Positions 6,075 through 6,625 of a stretch of DNA of 6,625 bases are shown here, in pieces (position 1 is the stretch's first letter; each line of letters begins with the position of its first letter). A program made the position numbers and the translations under genes. The DNA comes from Treponema sp. (GTDB lineage: Bacteria > Spirochaetota > Spirochaetia > Treponematales > Breznakiellaceae), in contig JAISRD010000189.1 in assembly GCA_031273835.1 (NCBI GenBank), positions 1 to 6,625 on the forward strand. Direction: 5' to 3'. The notes beneath the pieces are model-generated. The model worked only from the letters and a program-made list of their open reading frames with translations. It searched no databases and was not told where the DNA came from.

Positions 6075-6625
6075 TTAAGCGACGATCAGCTCAATGCCCA
6101 TGTTACGGATATGCTCTTCATATTCCGGGGGGATTCCCGAATCGGTAATGACGATTTGAAAGTTCTCCGGGTTTGTTACATGGGCCGAGCAGACCTTCCC
6201 GAATTTTGAAGAATCGATCAGCAGTATGCTTATCATGCTGTATTTGATCGCCGCCCGTTTTGTCTCCACCTCATAGCGAAAGGGGGTGGTTATCCCCAGG
6301 CTTGAATGGAAGCCCCCGGCGGTGATAAACGCCTTCGACGCCCGGCTATTTTTGATTATATCCAGGCTTTGGTTGTTTTCAAACATTTGGGTTTCGGGGT
6401 GGAAAATTCCCCCCTGGATCAGTATGTTGCTTTGGGGCTTGTGTATCAGTTCCTGCAGCGTGTTAAGAGCCCAGGAAATGATGGTGAGGTTCTGGTTCCC
6501 CGGGATCTCCTTGGCAAGGTAGTATGTTGTTGTGCCCGAATCCAGCATGATTGTTTCCTGGGGAAGCAGCAACCCGGTGGCCTTACGGCCTATGGCGGTC
6601 TTTTCTTCCTGGTGGAGCAGGGTCT
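6075..6625 (-). CDS. DeoR-family transcriptional regulator, effector-binding domain only (N-terminus beyond window)
   Basis: Read on the minus strand, the frame is open from the right edge to a TAA at 6075-6077, giving 182 residues. They match the DeoR C-terminal sensor domain, a fold related to ribose-5-phosphate isomerase that binds phosphorylated sugars. Landmarks from the first full codon are EEKTAIGRKA (6-15), LDSGTTT (27-33), IQGG (69-72), ETKRAAI (120-126), DSSKFG (137-142) and ITDSGIPPEY (159-168). Family members have about 250 residues, so roughly 70, including the DNA-binding winged helix-turn-helix, lie outside. A TTG at 6570-6572 is in frame but should not be taken as the start, because conserved DeoR sequence continues upstream of it. 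The gene converges on the operon and most likely represses it until a sugar phosphate binds. The operator is not visible in this window. Confidence 0.9.
   Translation of the reverse strand, partial: TLLHQEEKTAIGRKATGLLLPQETIMLDSGTTTYYLAKEIPGNQNLTIISWALNTLQELIHKPQSNILIQGGIFHPETQMFENNQSLDIIKNSRASKAFITAGGFHSSLGITTPFRYEVETKRAAIKYSMISILLIDSSKFGKVCSAHVTNPENFQIVITDSGIPPEYEEHIRNMGIELIVA

Noticed and set aside
6570..6572. TTG at 6570-6572 (minus strand) as the start of a short regulator
   Set aside because: The frame stays open to the right edge with conserved DeoR sequence (EEKTAIGRKA) upstream, so this is an internal Leu codon.
1..6625. CRISPR array, tRNA, insertion sequence, phage or defence genes
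   Set aside because: No regularly spaced repeats, tRNA-like folds, transposase motifs or terminal inverted repeats were seen; all long frames are explained by metabolic genes and one regulator.

Overview
The window is a compact bacterial carbohydrate or polyol catabolic locus. Six genes run on the + strand with short gaps, and one gene runs convergently on the - strand at the right edge. Base composition is moderately GC-rich and codon use looks even across all genes, so nothing suggests a recently acquired insert. Good GGAG/GGAGG ribosome binding sites precede most starts. The gene mix (FGGY kinase, uroporphyrinogen-decarboxylase-fold protein, Zn dehydrogenase, SDRs, DeoR regulator) is typical of anaerobic, fermentative gut-type bacteria. 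A Treponema-like spirochaete or a clostridial Firmicute is my guess, held with low confidence because no phylogenetic marker is present.

Layout from left to right: the C-terminal part of a short-chain dehydrogenase (SDR, cut by the left edge, ends at 631); an FGGY-family sugar kinase most like E. coli L-xylulose kinase LyxK (658-2172); a UroD/MtaA-fold protein only 2 nt downstream (2175-3188); a 101-nt gap with several competing stem-loops; a GatD/sorbitol-dehydrogenase-like Zn alcohol dehydrogenase (3290-4312); an unrecognised single-pass membrane-anchored protein of 302 aa (4334-5242); a second, complete SDR (5267-6022); a perfect 15-bp hairpin in the 52-nt convergent gap; and, on the - strand, the effector-binding domain of a DeoR-family repressor cut by the right edge (6075-6625).

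Working model (inference): NAD-dependent dehydrogenases (two SDRs and one MDR) interconvert a polyol and a ketose, the kinase phosphorylates the ketose, possibly L-xylulose or a related pentulose, and the DeoR protein senses a phosphorylated intermediate. The roles of the UroD-fold protein and of the membrane-anchored protein do not follow from this model. They are the most interesting parts of the window. No tRNA, rRNA, CRISPR array, insertion sequence or phage gene was seen, and no stretch longer than about 100 nt lacks a gene.
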